A stretch of 64,000 nucleotides of DNA, taken from Bacillus_I endophytica_A. Lineage in GTDB: Bacteria > Bacillota > Bacilli > Bacillales > Bacillaceae_H. A model generated the notes under the pieces. The model was not told where the DNA came from, searched no databases, and saw only the letters and a list, made by a program, of their open reading frames with translations. The stretch is from positions 109,292-173,291 of the forward strand of contig NZ_JALAMS010000008.1 in NCBI RefSeq assembly GCF_026790145.1. The letters are read 5' to 3'. Below are positions 34,809 to 43,166 of this stretch, piece by piece; position 1 is the stretch's first letter; each line of letters begins with the position of its first letter. A program made the translations under genes and the position numbers.

Positions 34809-35549
34809 TTACATTACCATTCCGCCATCAACATGGAGTGTTTGGCCTGTCATATATTTGCTTCCTTCTGATGCTAGGAATGCAACAACTTTGGCAACAT
34901 CTGCAACTTCGCCAAATTTTGCAAGTGGTACTTGCGATAGAATACCGTTTTTCACTTCTTCAGAAAGCTCGTCTGTCATATCTGTTGCAATGAAGCCTGG
35001 TGCAATAGCGTTAACCGTAATTCCTCGAGCTGCTAATTCCTGCGCACTTGTTTTTGTTAATCCGATTACGCCTGCCTTTGCAGCTACGTAGTTCGCTTGT
35101 CCAGCATTTCCACTTACACCTACAATAGAAGAAATATTAATAATGCGCCCGCTGCGCTGCTTCATCATTTGGCGAGAAACAGCTTTTGTGCACAGAAATA
35201 CTCCTTTTAAGTTTGTCGCAATTACGCTATCCCATTCATCTTCTTTCATTCTCATTAATAAATTATCACGTGTGATGCCCGCATTGTTCACAAGAATATC
35301 TAAAGAACCAAATGTTCCAATCACTTCTTTGATCATAGCTTGAACTTCTTCGCTATTAGCTACGTCTGCTTTGATTTTGATAGCTTCGCCACCCATAGCT
35401 TTGATTTCTTCAACTACTTCTTGAGCTTTTCCTTCGCTTCCTGCATAGTTTACAGCAACTTTTGCTCCTAATGAAGCAAGTTCAAGCGCTGTTGCACGAC
35501 CAATACCACGTGAGCCACCTGTAATAAGAGCTACTTTATCTTTTAACAT
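34809..35549 (-). CDS. fabG: 3-oxoacyl-ACP reductase FabG
   Basis: NADPH-dependent reductase of the fatty acid elongation cycle, a short-chain dehydrogenase. About 246 residues. The cofactor motif is ALITGGSRGIGRATALEL near the N-terminus; NNAGITRDNLLMRM follows. The catalytic Ser, Tyr and Lys are in INISSIVGVSG and QANYVAAKAGVIGLTK. I start at 35549 (MLKDKVALI), six bases after GGTGA, in line with the family; an ATG at 35555 overlaps the fabD stop codon and directly abuts that box. Confidence 0.97.
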   Translation of the reverse strand: MLKDKVALITGGSRGIGRATALELASLGAKVAVNYAGSEGKAQEVVEEIKAMGGEAIKIKADVANSEEVQAMIKEVIGTFGSLDILVNNAGITRDNLLMRMKEDEWDSVIATNLKGVFLCTKAVSRQMMKQRSGRIINISSIVGVSGNAGQANYVAAKAGVIGLTKTSAQELAARGITVNAIAPGFIATDMTDELSEEVKNGILSQVPLAKFGEVADVAKVVAFLASEGSKYMTGQTLHVDGGMVM

Positions 35550-35551
35550 CC

Positions 35552-36496
35552 TCATTCACCATCTTTCAAAGATTGAACTGTTTTTTGTAATGATTCCATA
35601 TCGTATACCGCATGAACCGTTGCACGACGATTTACTTTTTTGACTAATCCAGACAGCACTTTTCCTGCCCCAATTTCAATAAATGTATCAACACCGTCAT
35701 TCAGAATTCTTTCCACTGATTCATGGAAGCGAACAGGTGAATAAAGCTGTTCAACTAGACGCTCGCTAATTTCTTTCGCCTCTGTCATTGGTTCTGCTGT
35801 TACATTTGCTACAACAGGAACGCTCGCATTTGAAATTGTAATGTTAGCTAACACATTTTTAAATTCTTCTGCAGCTGGCTTCATAAGAGCAGAATGGAAT
35901 GGACCGCTTACGTTAAGAGGCAATACACGTTTTGCTCCGCGCTCTTTTGCAAGTGCTCCTGCTCTTTCAACTCCTGCAACAGTACCCGAAATAACAATTT
36001 GTCCTGGACAGTTAATATTTGCAAGTTGTACAACATCACCATTCTCGCTAATCTCAGCTGTTACTTTTTCAAGTTCTTCTGCATCAAGACCAAGCACAGC
36101 TGCCATTGTTCCTTCACCAGCTGGAACTGCTTTATTCATCAATTGACCACGTGTATGAACCGTTTTTACTCCGTCAATGTACGAAATAGAGCCTGCTGCA
36201 ACAAGTGCACTGTATTCTCCTAGACTATGTCCTGCTACATAGTCTGGCTTGATCCCTTCTTTGGTTAATTCATTTAAAAGCACTGCGCTTGCTGTTAATA
36301 AAGCAGGCTGTGCATGATATGTTAATGTTAGGTCTTCTGCTGGTCCTTCAAACATTAAGTTTGAGAGTGAGAAGCCAAGCGTCTCATTTCCTTCATCAAT
36401 CATCTTTTTCGCGTCTTCTGATGCTTCATATACATCTTTTAGCATCCCAACAGCTTGTGAGCCTTGTCCTGGAAAAACAAATGCAATTTTGCTCAT
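35552..36496 (-). CDS. fabD: Malonyl-CoA:ACP transacylase FabD
   Basis: Loads malonyl groups from CoA to ACP. The protein has 314 residues. FVFPGQGSQAVGMLKD marks the N-terminus; the nucleophile serine is in AGHSLGEYSALVAAG; the catalytic histidine is in NVSGPFHSALMKP. It lies two bases after plsX and its stop codon touches the fabG start. Malonyl-CoA, its substrate, is also the signal sensed by FapR at the head of the operon. Confidence 0.98.
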   Translation of the reverse strand: MSKIAFVFPGQGSQAVGMLKDVYEASEDAKKMIDEGNETLGFSLSNLMFEGPAEDLTLTYHAQPALLTASAVLLNELTKEGIKPDYVAGHSLGEYSALVAAGSISYIDGVKTVHTRGQLMNKAVPAGEGTMAAVLGLDAEELEKVTAEISENGDVVQLANINCPGQIVISGTVAGVERAGALAKERGAKRVLPLNVSGPFHSALMKPAAEEFKNVLANITISNASVPVVANVTAEPMTEAKEISERLVEQLYSPVRFHESVERILNDGVDTFIEIGAGKVLSGLVKKVNRRATVHAVYDMESLQKTVQSLKDGE

Positions 36497-36498
36497 GC

Positions 36499-37524
36499 TT
36501 ATTCCTTCCTTTCACTTTCTATGGTTTGTTCTTGTTTTTTATTCTGCGCAGCGATTTGCTCAGCGATTGTTTTAGGCACGCTTTGTTCTACCATTAATAC
36601 CGCTTGTCTCACAGCATTAAAAATAGCGTTATCGTCTGAAGAACCGTGAGCTTTAATAACTGGTGCCTTAAGTCCAAAAAGACCGGCTCCACCATACTCC
36701 GTATAGTCCATTTGCGTTTTAAGTTTTTTTAATTGCGGCTTTAGAATCCCTGCTGCGACCTTACTCTTAAATGAACTTGTTAGCGTCTCTTTCAGCATTG
36801 AAAATATAGAAAGCGCTGTTCCTTCAATCGATTTTAACGCAATGTTTCCTGTAAAACCATCTGTTACAACAACATCTGCAACACCTTCTAATAAGTCTCT
36901 TCCCTCAACGTTTCCAATGAAGTTAATATCGGCATCTTGAAGAAGTGGAAATGTTTGTTTTGTTAAGTCGCTCCCTTTTTTCTCCTCTGTTCCTACATTT
37001 AACAGCCCAACGCGAGGAGACTCAATACCAAATACACTTTTAGCATAAATGCTTCCCATAATAGCATATTGAAGAAGATGATTTGGCTTTGCATCGGGAT
37101 TTGCGCCTGCATCCAATAGTAAAAATCCATTTCCTGTACGAGTCGGTAGTGTTGGAGCTAAAGCTGGACGTTCAATCCCTTGAATGCGTCCGATAATAAA
37201 TAAACCTGCTGCCATAAGAGCACCTGTATTTCCTGCTGAAATACAAGCATCTGCTTCTCCGTCCGCAATTTGTTGAGCAGCAAGCACCATTGAAGCCTTT
37301 TTCTTACGACGTACTGCCCGAACAGGTTCGTCCGTTGCTTCAATAACTTCTTCCGTATGTAAAACTGTTATTCGTTCTTTATTCTTCAAGTGTGGATGAA
37401 TAAGGTTTTCATCCCCAACTAAAATGATATGTAAATCAGGGAAATGAGCAATTGCTCGCTCTGCTCCTTCAATTATCGCTTTTGGGGCATGATCACCGCC
37501 CATAGCATCAATTGTGATTTTCAT
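36499..37524 (-). CDS. plsX: Phosphate acyltransferase PlsX
   Basis: Makes acyl-phosphate from acyl-ACP, the first step of phospholipid synthesis with PlsY. About 341 residues from MKITIDAMGGDHAPKAIIEG. Other motifs are SAGNTGALMAAGLFIIGRI and VVTDGFTGNIALKSIEG. The ATG at 37524 is chosen because AGGGGGATC lies upstream and the family starts here; it overlaps the end of fapR by 17 bases. The C-terminus has a charged extension after VEQSVPKTIAEQ. Confidence 0.97.
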   Translation of the reverse strand: MKITIDAMGGDHAPKAIIEGAERAIAHFPDLHIILVGDENLIHPHLKNKERITVLHTEEVIEATDEPVRAVRRKKKASMVLAAQQIADGEADACISAGNTGALMAAGLFIIGRIQGIERPALAPTLPTRTGNGFLLLDAGANPDAKPNHLLQYAIMGSIYAKSVFGIESPRVGLLNVGTEEKKGSDLTKQTFPLLQDADINFIGNVEGRDLLEGVADVVVTDGFTGNIALKSIEGTALSIFSMLKETLTSSFKSKVAAGILKPQLKKLKTQMDYTEYGGAGLFGLKAPVIKAHGSSDDNAIFNAVRQAVLMVEQSVPKTIAEQIAAQNKKQEQTIESERKE

Positions 37525-38104
37525 TGTGATCCCCCTCTCCTGCTCTATTTGAATGATACATCTCAAATAGACCGGAAAATACTAGCGTTTGTCCAACGTA
37601 GCTTAATACTTCAACAGTTGTTCGTTCTTTTTTTGCACTTTTTTCTTTCACTTTTGCTTTCGCTACAACACGTTCCGCTAGCTTAACAGGCTGGTGGAAC
37701 TGAATGGATGAATTAGCCGTCAACGCCAATTCATCATTGATAACAGCAACAGCAAGTGAATTGGCCTGTGCAAAAAGGTGGTGACCACGTGCAATATGAT
37801 TACGCTTAAAAACGTGTTCTTCTTTTACATCAAAAATAGAAATCGCTGATTGATCAAGATTCAAGTCAATCACTTCACCAATAACCTCTTCAATTGGTAA
37901 AGAACGGACTTTACTTTCTAGCTGTGTTGAGGCAACATGCCGAATACGTTCACGAAGTTCAGGAATCGACAATTCCAAGCGATCTAACCGAATGGTTTGT
38001 ACGCTAACAGAGAAACGTTCAGCTAACTCTTCATCCGTTACAAACGGGTTTTGATCAATTGTTTCTTGTAACTGCTTTTTCCGTTCCTTTTTATTTAATC
38101 TCAT
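37508..38104 (-). CDS. fapR: Malonyl-CoA-responsive lipid repressor FapR
   Basis: Transcriptional regulator of fatty acid and phospholipid genes; malonyl-CoA binding releases it from DNA. The protein has 198 residues. The N-terminal HTH contains FVTDEELAERFSVSVQTIRL DRL at about 20-43. A hot-dog ligand domain follows, with ARGHHLFAQANSLAVAVIND and AERVVAKAKVKEK. A GGTGGAGC box precedes the ATG. A FapR-type operator overlaps the transcription start at 38122-38139, so autoregulation as in B. subtilis is very likely. Confidence 0.97.
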   Translation of the reverse strand: MRLNKKERKKQLQETIDQNPFVTDEELAERFSVSVQTIRLDRLELSIPELRERIRHVASTQLESKVRSLPIEEVIGEVIDLNLDQSAISIFDVKEEHVFKRNHIARGHHLFAQANSLAVAVINDELALTANSSIQFHQPVKLAERVVAKAKVKEKSAKKERTTVEVLSYVGQTLVFSGLFEMYHSNRAGEGDHNENHN

Positions 38105-38121
38105 GCTCCACCATCCGCTTT

Positions 38122-38139
38122 TTAATACTAGGTACTAAT
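38122..38139 (-). promoter_or_regulatory. FapR operator
   Basis: ATTAGTACCTAGTATTAA on the minus strand, an imperfect inverted repeat that matches the FapR box pattern as I remember it (TTAGTACC followed by an inverted TATTAA-type arm). It starts four bases after the -10 hexamer, so bound FapR would block initiation. Confidence 0.85.
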
Positions 38140-38142
38140 AGC

Positions 38143-38171
38143 AGTATATAATCAAATGATAGGCTTTGCAA
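38143..38171 (-). promoter_or_regulatory. Sigma-A-type promoter of the fapR-plsX-fabD-fabG-acpP unit
   Basis: Minus-strand TTGCAA (38166-38171), 17-base spacer, TATACT (38143-38148). The predicted start lies inside the FapR operator. Confidence 0.82.
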
Positions 38172-38185
38172 CCTTTTTTCCATGA

Positions 38186-38215
38186 AGAAAAGAGCTGTCC
38201 GTCTTGAACAGCTCT
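38186..38215 (-). terminator. Intrinsic terminator after recG
   Basis: Stem AGAGCTGT/ACAGCTCT with a nine-base loop and TTTTC after it on the minus strand, 12 bases after the recG stop codon and just upstream of the fapR promoter. Confidence 0.85.
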
Positions 38216-38227
38216 AGCTTTATTCTA

Positions 38228-40276
38228 TTAATCTAGCTTTTCTGTTGTTAAAGCACCTGTTTCTTCAAGATGCGTTAACAACGGAGTGAATTCCTTATCT
38301 CTCCAAAGTTGTTCACTATTAACAATCTTTGTGGCATCATCACGAGCCGTTTCAAGCGCTCTATAATCATGCACCATATCAGCGACTTTAAAATCAGGAA
38401 GACCGCTTTGTTTCTTTCCAAAAAAGTCTCCAGGACCGCGAAGTTCTAAGTCTTTCTCAGAAAGAACAAATCCATCGTTCGTTTCCGTCATAATCTTCAT
38501 TCTTTCTTTCCCAACTTCTGATTTTGGATCCGCAAGCAATACACAGTATGACTGCTCACTTCCCCTTCCGACACGGCCACGAAGCTGATGAAGCTGAGAA
38601 AGACCAAATCGTTCTGCATCATAAATAACCATCATTGTGGCATTCGGAACGTTTACTCCTACTTCAACAACAGTTGTTGAAACTAAAATTTGAGTCTTAT
38701 TTTCGCTAAACTCTCGCATTACTTCATCTTTTTCATCTGGATGAAGCTTTCCGTGCATAAGACCTACATTCCATTTATCCCCAAAGTATTGTTGAAGTGT
38801 TGCATGAACGTCAATAGCATTTTGTACATCGAGCTTTTCTGACTCTTCAATGAGCGGGCAAATTACATATGCCTGTCTTCCTTTCACAAGCTCTTTTTGC
38901 ACGAACTGCAAAATTCTTTCAAGCATATCATGCTTTACCCAATACGTTTCAATCGCTTTTCTTCCTGCAGGCATCTCGTCAATAACAGAGACGTCCATTT
39001 CTCCAAAAGCCGTAATTGCAAGCGTTCTAGGAATTGGAGTTGCTGTCATAAATAAAACGTCTGGAAATTCACCTTTTTCGCGCAATGTTCGACGTTGGTT
39101 TACACCAAATCGATGCTGCTCATCTGTAATAACAAGCCCAAGCTTTTTAAACATTACTTCACCTTGAATAAGAGCATGCGTTCCAACTAAAACATCCACT
39201 TCGCCACTTTCTACTTTTTCTAAGAGCTCACGACGACGTTTTCCTTTGACAGAGCTTGTTAAAAGTTCCACTGTAATACCGACACGACCTAAAAGTTCTT
39301 TTAACGATGAAACATGCTGTTCAGCTAATATTTCAGTTGGTACCATAAGCGCCCCTTGATAACCTGCTTTTACCGTACCAAAAAGTGCAATAGCTGCTAC
39401 AACTGTTTTTCCTGATCCAACATCACCTTGAAGAAGTCTGTTCATTCTATACGGCGACTTCATATCAGCAAATATTTCATTTACAACACGCTTTTGTGCT
39501 CCTGTTAAGGGAAACGGCAGCTGTTTTGTAAACTCTACAATATCCTTCGCTTGAATATGTTGACTCATCCCTTTTGTACCTTCTCGTTCTCTTTTTCTAA
39601 GCACCTGCATTTTTAGTTGAAAGAGAAGAAACTCCTCGTATACAAAGCGCCTTCTTGCATATTTAAGTTCCTCGTGCGTTTTCGGAAGATGAATCACTTT
39701 CAATGCCTCTTTACGCTCTAGGAGACGATATTTGTCTAAAAGGGATTTTGGTAAAAGCTCAGCTACTTCTTCGCCATATTCGCTAAGCGCTTGACGAATA
39801 AAACGTCGAAGTGCCTTAACGGTTAAGTTTCCTTTTACAGAGTAGACAGGCTCAATTTCTTGCTGAGCTTTAAATGGACCAACTTTCAATTCTTTTAATG
39901 AGATTGTTTGACGATTTTTATCCCACTTTCCCGTTACTGTTACCGTTTCATTTAGCTGCAATTTATTTTTCAAAAAACCGCGATTGAACGCGGTTACGTT
40001 TACTGCATATCTTCCGACAAGTATGCGAAAAGTTAACCGTGACTTTTTCTTTCCATAAAACATCACATTTGGGGGACCATGTACTATCCCTTCTACTGTT
40101 ACCGTTTCTTCATGTTTAACTTCCGCTAAATCACGAAGACGGTAATCTTCATAACGATACGGAAAATATTCAATAAGATCACCTACAGATAGAATACCAA
40201 GCGAATTTAGCGATGCATTCGTTTCTGCTCCGATCCCTTTTAAAGCTGTAATAGATAATTGCTGTAATTTATTCAC
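38228..40276 (-). CDS. recG: ATP-dependent DNA helicase RecG
   Basis: Branch-migration helicase for stalled forks and Holliday junctions. About 682 residues. The N-terminal wedge domain includes FPYRYEDYRLRDLAEVKHEE; helicase motifs follow: LLQGDVGSGKTVVAAIALFG (I), TDEQHRFGVNQR (II), LFMTATPIPRTLAI (III) and QLHQLRGRVGRGSEQSYC (VI). I choose the GTG at 40276, overlapping the sdaAA stop, because family members begin 16 residues before the KGIG motif. A TTG at 40297, eight bases after AGGA, is a real alternative. Confidence 0.95.
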   Translation of the reverse strand: MNKLQQLSITALKGIGAETNASLNSLGILSVGDLIEYFPYRYEDYRLRDLAEVKHEETVTVEGIVHGPPNVMFYGKKKSRLTFRILVGRYAVNVTAFNRGFLKNKLQLNETVTVTGKWDKNRQTISLKELKVGPFKAQQEIEPVYSVKGNLTVKALRRFIRQALSEYGEEVAELLPKSLLDKYRLLERKEALKVIHLPKTHEELKYARRRFVYEEFLLFQLKMQVLRKREREGTKGMSQHIQAKDIVEFTKQLPFPLTGAQKRVVNEIFADMKSPYRMNRLLQGDVGSGKTVVAAIALFGTVKAGYQGALMVPTEILAEQHVSSLKELLGRVGITVELLTSSVKGKRRRELLEKVESGEVDVLVGTHALIQGEVMFKKLGLVITDEQHRFGVNQRRTLREKGEFPDVLFMTATPIPRTLAITAFGEMDVSVIDEMPAGRKAIETYWVKHDMLERILQFVQKELVKGRQAYVICPLIEESEKLDVQNAIDVHATLQQYFGDKWNVGLMHGKLHPDEKDEVMREFSENKTQILVSTTVVEVGVNVPNATMMVIYDAERFGLSQLHQLRGRVGRGSEQSYCVLLADPKSEVGKERMKIMTETNDGFVLSEKDLELRGPGDFFGKKQSGLPDFKVADMVHDYRALETARDDATKIVNSEQLWRDKEFTPLLTHLEETGALTTEKLD

Positions 40277-41156
40277 TTTTTGTAAGCGAACTACCAAAGA
40301 TCTTTTCCTGAAGTTTGCGACCTGTTGGTGTTGCCGCCAACCCTCCTTGCGCAGTTTCTTTTAGCGCGACAGGCATTGTTTGACCTATTTTGAACATAGC
40401 TTCAATGACCTCATCACAAGGAATTCGGCTTGTAATTCCAGCAAGCGCCATATCCGCTGCCACCATCGCGTTGCTAGCTCCCATTGCATTTCGTTTAACA
40501 CACGGTACTTCAACTAGACCTGCAACAGGGTCACATACTAAGCCTAACATATTTTTCAGTGTAATCGCCATTGCTTCAGCTGATTGTTGGGGTGTTCCAC
40601 CTGCCATCTCTACAATAGCAGCAGCTGCCATCCCACTTGCAGAACCAACCTCTGCTTGACAGCCTCCTGCAGCTCCTGAAATAGAAGCATTGTTAGCTAC
40701 AACAAATCCGAACGCACCTGCTGTAAGAAGAAACTCAACCATTTCTTCTCGAGAGGGATGGAGCTTGTTTTGAACAGCAAAAAGTGTACCAGGAACAACC
40801 CCTGCACTTCCTGCCGTTGGTGTTGCACAAATTGTTCCCATTGCAGCATTCACTTCATTTGTCGCAACAGCCTTACTCACAGCATCAAGCAAAAGGTCCC
40901 CTGAAAGTGATTTCCCTGTTTTAATATAATTCTGCAGGAGAACAGCGTCTCCTCCAGTTAAACCTGTGACAGATTGAACACCATTTAAGCCACGCTCAAC
41001 CGCTTCTTCCATCACTGTTAAATTGCGACTCATCTTCTCTAAAATTTCTTCTTTTGTTAATCCTGTTACTTCACATTCTTGTTCAAGCATAATATGTGAA
41101 ATCTTTTTACCTTGTGTTTCGGCAAGCTCCACTAATTCTGCTACATTACGAAACAT
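40269..41156 (-). CDS. sdaAA: L-serine dehydratase, alpha subunit
   Basis: Iron-sulfur enzyme subunit that deaminates L-serine to pyruvate and ammonia. The protein has 295 residues. Cluster-ligand cysteines are in MGTICATPTAGSAGVVPG and LGLVCDPVAGLVEVPCVKRN, and a further conserved segment is GAAGGCQAEVGSASGMAAAA. It lies 18 bases after sdaAB and overlaps recG. The oxygen-labile 4Fe-4S cluster is a property of the family. Confidence 0.97.
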   Translation of the reverse strand: MFRNVAELVELAETQGKKISHIMLEQECEVTGLTKEEILEKMSRNLTVMEEAVERGLNGVQSVTGLTGGDAVLLQNYIKTGKSLSGDLLLDAVSKAVATNEVNAAMGTICATPTAGSAGVVPGTLFAVQNKLHPSREEMVEFLLTAGAFGFVVANNASISGAAGGCQAEVGSASGMAAAAIVEMAGGTPQQSAEAMAITLKNMLGLVCDPVAGLVEVPCVKRNAMGASNAMVAADMALAGITSRIPCDEVIEAMFKIGQTMPVALKETAQGGLAATPTGRKLQEKIFGSSLTKSE

Positions 41157-41174
41157 ATCGTTTCCCCCATCTCT

Positions 41175-41837
41175 TTAATCTATCATTCTTGTAACTTGTA
41201 ACACGTTTGGAAGTCCTTTAATTTCTTCAATCACTTCATCATTAATATTTTCATCTGTTTCAATGGCCATTAGCGCCACTTTTCCTTTTTCTTTGCGCGA
41301 TACTTCCATATGGCCAATATTGACATGATATTTAGTAAGTAAATTTGTAACTCCTGCAATGGAACCGTACCGATCGTTGTGCACAACAAGAATAGCAGGG
41401 TTCATTCCAGATAAATTGAGTTTAAAACCGTTTAGCTCTACAATTTGAATTGTTCCGCCGCCGATTGAAATTCCCACAATCTCCATTTCCTTCTCACCTG
41501 CTTTTAAAAATAAGCGAGCGGTGTTTGGATGATCGCTAAGTGCTTCTTCTTCAATGAACGTAACATCCATTTTAGCTGCTTTAGCCAAGTTTAAGCTCAG
41601 CGGAATACGAGTATCTGACGTATCAAAATCAAGCAAGCCACCAACAAGTGCTACATCTGTTCCATGGCCTTTATATGTTTCGGCAAAAGAACCGTACAAT
41701 GAAATGATAACGCTCTCAGGTTGAACCCCAAAAATTGTTCGCGCTACTCTTCCAATGCGGGCTGCTCCTGCCGTATGGGAACTAGATGGACCAATCATAA
41801 CAGGACCAATAATATCGAATACAGATTTAAATCTCAT
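41175..41837 (-). CDS. sdaAB: L-serine dehydratase, beta subunit
   Basis: Partner of SdaAA. About 220 residues. The serine-binding signature IIGPVMIGPSSSHTAGAARI is near the N-terminus. A C-terminal ACT-type regulatory domain begins PAILVVHNDRYGSIAGVTNL and ends DEVIEEIKGLPNVLQVTRM. The ATG at 41837 follows AGAGGAGAGA; the longer frame starts upstream of this box. A terminator separates it from the EIIC-like gene; a weak promoter-like TTGAGA/TATGCA pair lies upstream. Confidence 0.96.
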   Translation of the reverse strand: MRFKSVFDIIGPVMIGPSSSHTAGAARIGRVARTIFGVQPESVIISLYGSFAETYKGHGTDVALVGGLLDFDTSDTRIPLSLNLAKAAKMDVTFIEEEALSDHPNTARLFLKAGEKEMEIVGISIGGGTIQIVELNGFKLNLSGMNPAILVVHNDRYGSIAGVTNLLTKYHVNIGHMEVSRKEKGKVALMAIETDENINDEVIEEIKGLPNVLQVTRMID

Positions 41838-41871
41838 AAACTCTCTCCTCTGCATACTGAAGTTTTTTTAT

Positions 41872-41907
41872 TTCTCAAAAAGAGACAGCATATAGTACTA
41901 TATGCTG
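41872..41907 (-). terminator. Terminator-like palindrome between the EIIC-like gene and sdaAB
   Basis: The core at 41886-41907 is a perfect 22-base palindrome (CAGCATATAGT and its complement). On the minus strand TCTCTTTTTG follows, a moderate T-run. It lies 13 bases after the EIIC-like stop codon. Confidence 0.72.
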
Positions 41908-41920
41908 CCTACTTGCTTCT

Positions 41921-42952
41921 CTACGCTGCTTCATGTCTTGTTCCGCGGACTTCCTCTTCGCGTGTAATTTTAAAGTTTTTAAATACGTATGAACCGAGTA
42001 ATCCACATATAATGCCAATTGCTCCGCAGATTAACACACAAATCGTTACTTTAATAGGGTCATTAAATCCATACATGACAACAAGTCCTGCTACAACGGT
42101 TGCAGTTCCTGTTGCATTATTAATAAGGCCAAACATGGCAACAACAGCCCCTGATATAGCTCCTCCAACAAAATTTGTTACATAAATAGGAACCGGGTTT
42201 GCAGCAACAAGGTCTGCCTGTGTTAATGGTTCAATGGTCATCGCAATAGTTGTTCTTTTTGAACCAAACTTAAGGCGATCAAACAGTACATAATTTAAAA
42301 AAGCTGATCCAACAATAGCAACCGCTGAAATTCCCATTGGGAGACCAACTAGTCCAAGCATGGCTGTTAGGGCCATTGAGCTTAAAGGAGAAGTTGCTAC
42401 AACTGTAATAATTCCCCCTAGTATAACCCCCATCAAAAGAGGACTTGATGATGTTACTTGGTCAATAATGCCACCAATTTTAAGAAGCGTAGCGTCTACT
42501 AATGGGGTAACCTCTACTGCAATAAACCGAGCAAGCGGTGCAGCAATAATAACTGAACCTAATAAATCAAGTCCAGCCGGAAAACGTTTTTCAATTACTT
42601 TTACTAAAAAAGCAATCATATATCCAGCAAAAAAGCCTGGAAGAAGTCCCATTTCAGCACAAGCTACGCCCATCATTAAAGAATATACGGGAGAAACGCC
42701 AAGAGCCAAACAAACAAGTGAAGCGGCAGCTACTCCTGCCATTCCGTCTGCAAGATGTCCTAGCTCACCAAGAAACGAAATTCCAAAAATATCGCCGCCA
42801 ATATATTTTTGAAAAGCTTCTAGTAAATACGATGTTACCGCTGCATTTGCTAAAGCACCCATTGCTTTCATTCCATATGGTGCTTTATAGCTAAATACCG
42901 TAAAAAACACCAGAACAATAATCAGTAACATTGTTCCAATTAAAATATCCAT
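41921..42952 (-). CDS. PTS EIIC-like membrane transporter of the PTS_EIIC_2 type
   Basis: Polytopic membrane protein of 343 residues with about nine to ten hydrophobic segments. Gly/Ala-rich helices such as GVILGGIITVVATSPLSSMA and GSAFLNYVLFDRL, and PIYVTNFVGGAISGAVVAM, fit the PTS_EIIC_2 family (EIIC-like proteins without attached EIIA or EIIB). No phosphorylation domain or partner EII gene is visible, so transport may not be PTS-coupled. The substrate is unknown; its position before sdaAB-sdaAA makes serine or a serine-related compound worth considering, as inference only. The gene has its own promoter and is not at this place in B. subtilis. Confidence 0.78.
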   Translation of the reverse strand: MDILIGTMLLIIVLVFFTVFSYKAPYGMKAMGALANAAVTSYLLEAFQKYIGGDIFGISFLGELGHLADGMAGVAAASLVCLALGVSPVYSLMMGVACAEMGLLPGFFAGYMIAFLVKVIEKRFPAGLDLLGSVIIAAPLARFIAVEVTPLVDATLLKIGGIIDQVTSSSPLLMGVILGGIITVVATSPLSSMALTAMLGLVGLPMGISAVAIVGSAFLNYVLFDRLKFGSKRTTIAMTIEPLTQADLVAANPVPIYVTNFVGGAISGAVVAMFGLINNATGTATVVAGLVVMYGFNDPIKVTICVLICGAIGIICGLLGSYVFKNFKITREEEVRGTRHEAA

Positions 42953-42983
42953 AGTAATCCCTCTCTAAGCTGAAAATCAAATT

Positions 42984-43012
42984 ACTATACTATATATAAC
43001 AAACTTAGCCAA
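42984..43012 (-). promoter_or_regulatory. Sigma-A-type promoter of the EIIC-like gene
   Basis: Minus-strand TTGGCT (43007-43012), 17-base spacer, TATAGT (42984-42989). A second TATAGT follows at once. The leader would be about 25 bases. Confidence 0.65.
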
Positions 43013-43035
43013 TACTCGTAAATGATTATGCACTT

Positions 43036-43100
43036 AAAAAAGGGTTATGCAAGCAACAATAATGTACCTCAGATACGCTGACACTACAACCCTTATTACG
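43036..43100 (-). ncRNA. Candidate structured small RNA or attenuator upstream of the EIIC-like gene
   Basis: On the minus strand an outer stem AAGGGTTGT pairs with ATAACCCTT. Inside, CAGC pairs with GTTG and is stacked on GTATC/GGTAC with a TGA loop. Six T follow the outer stem directly, so the fold can act as a terminator. A promoter-like TTGTGT, 17 bases, TAAAAA with an extended TG lies just upstream (about 43102-43130). No known riboswitch class fits by eye. Confidence 0.5.
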
Positions 43101-43132
43101 CTTTTTTAGCAAAAAAAATTTTTCCACACAAA

Positions 43133-43161
43133 TAAAAGTACTCAACAAAAATGTTGAGTAC
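43133..43161 (-). terminator. Intrinsic terminator after fakA
   Basis: Perfect stem GTACTCAAC/GTTGAGTAC with a six-base loop and TTTTATTT after it on the minus strand, directly after the fakA stop codon. Confidence 0.9.
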
Positions 43162-43166
43162 CCTTT

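Noticed and set aside
42360..42812. 150-codon open frame opposite the EIIC-like gene
   Set aside because: Mirror of a membrane protein with Gly/Ala-rich codons; no ribosome binding site.
43036..43100. Known riboswitch or T-box for the folded RNA before the EIIC-like gene
   Set aside because: No T-box AGGGTGGNACCGCG, no TPP, SAM, glycine, preQ1 or purine core is visible; it remains unclassified.
43036..43100. dif-like recombination site for XerC
   Set aside because: No 28-base dif-type sequence with XerC/XerD half sites is present.
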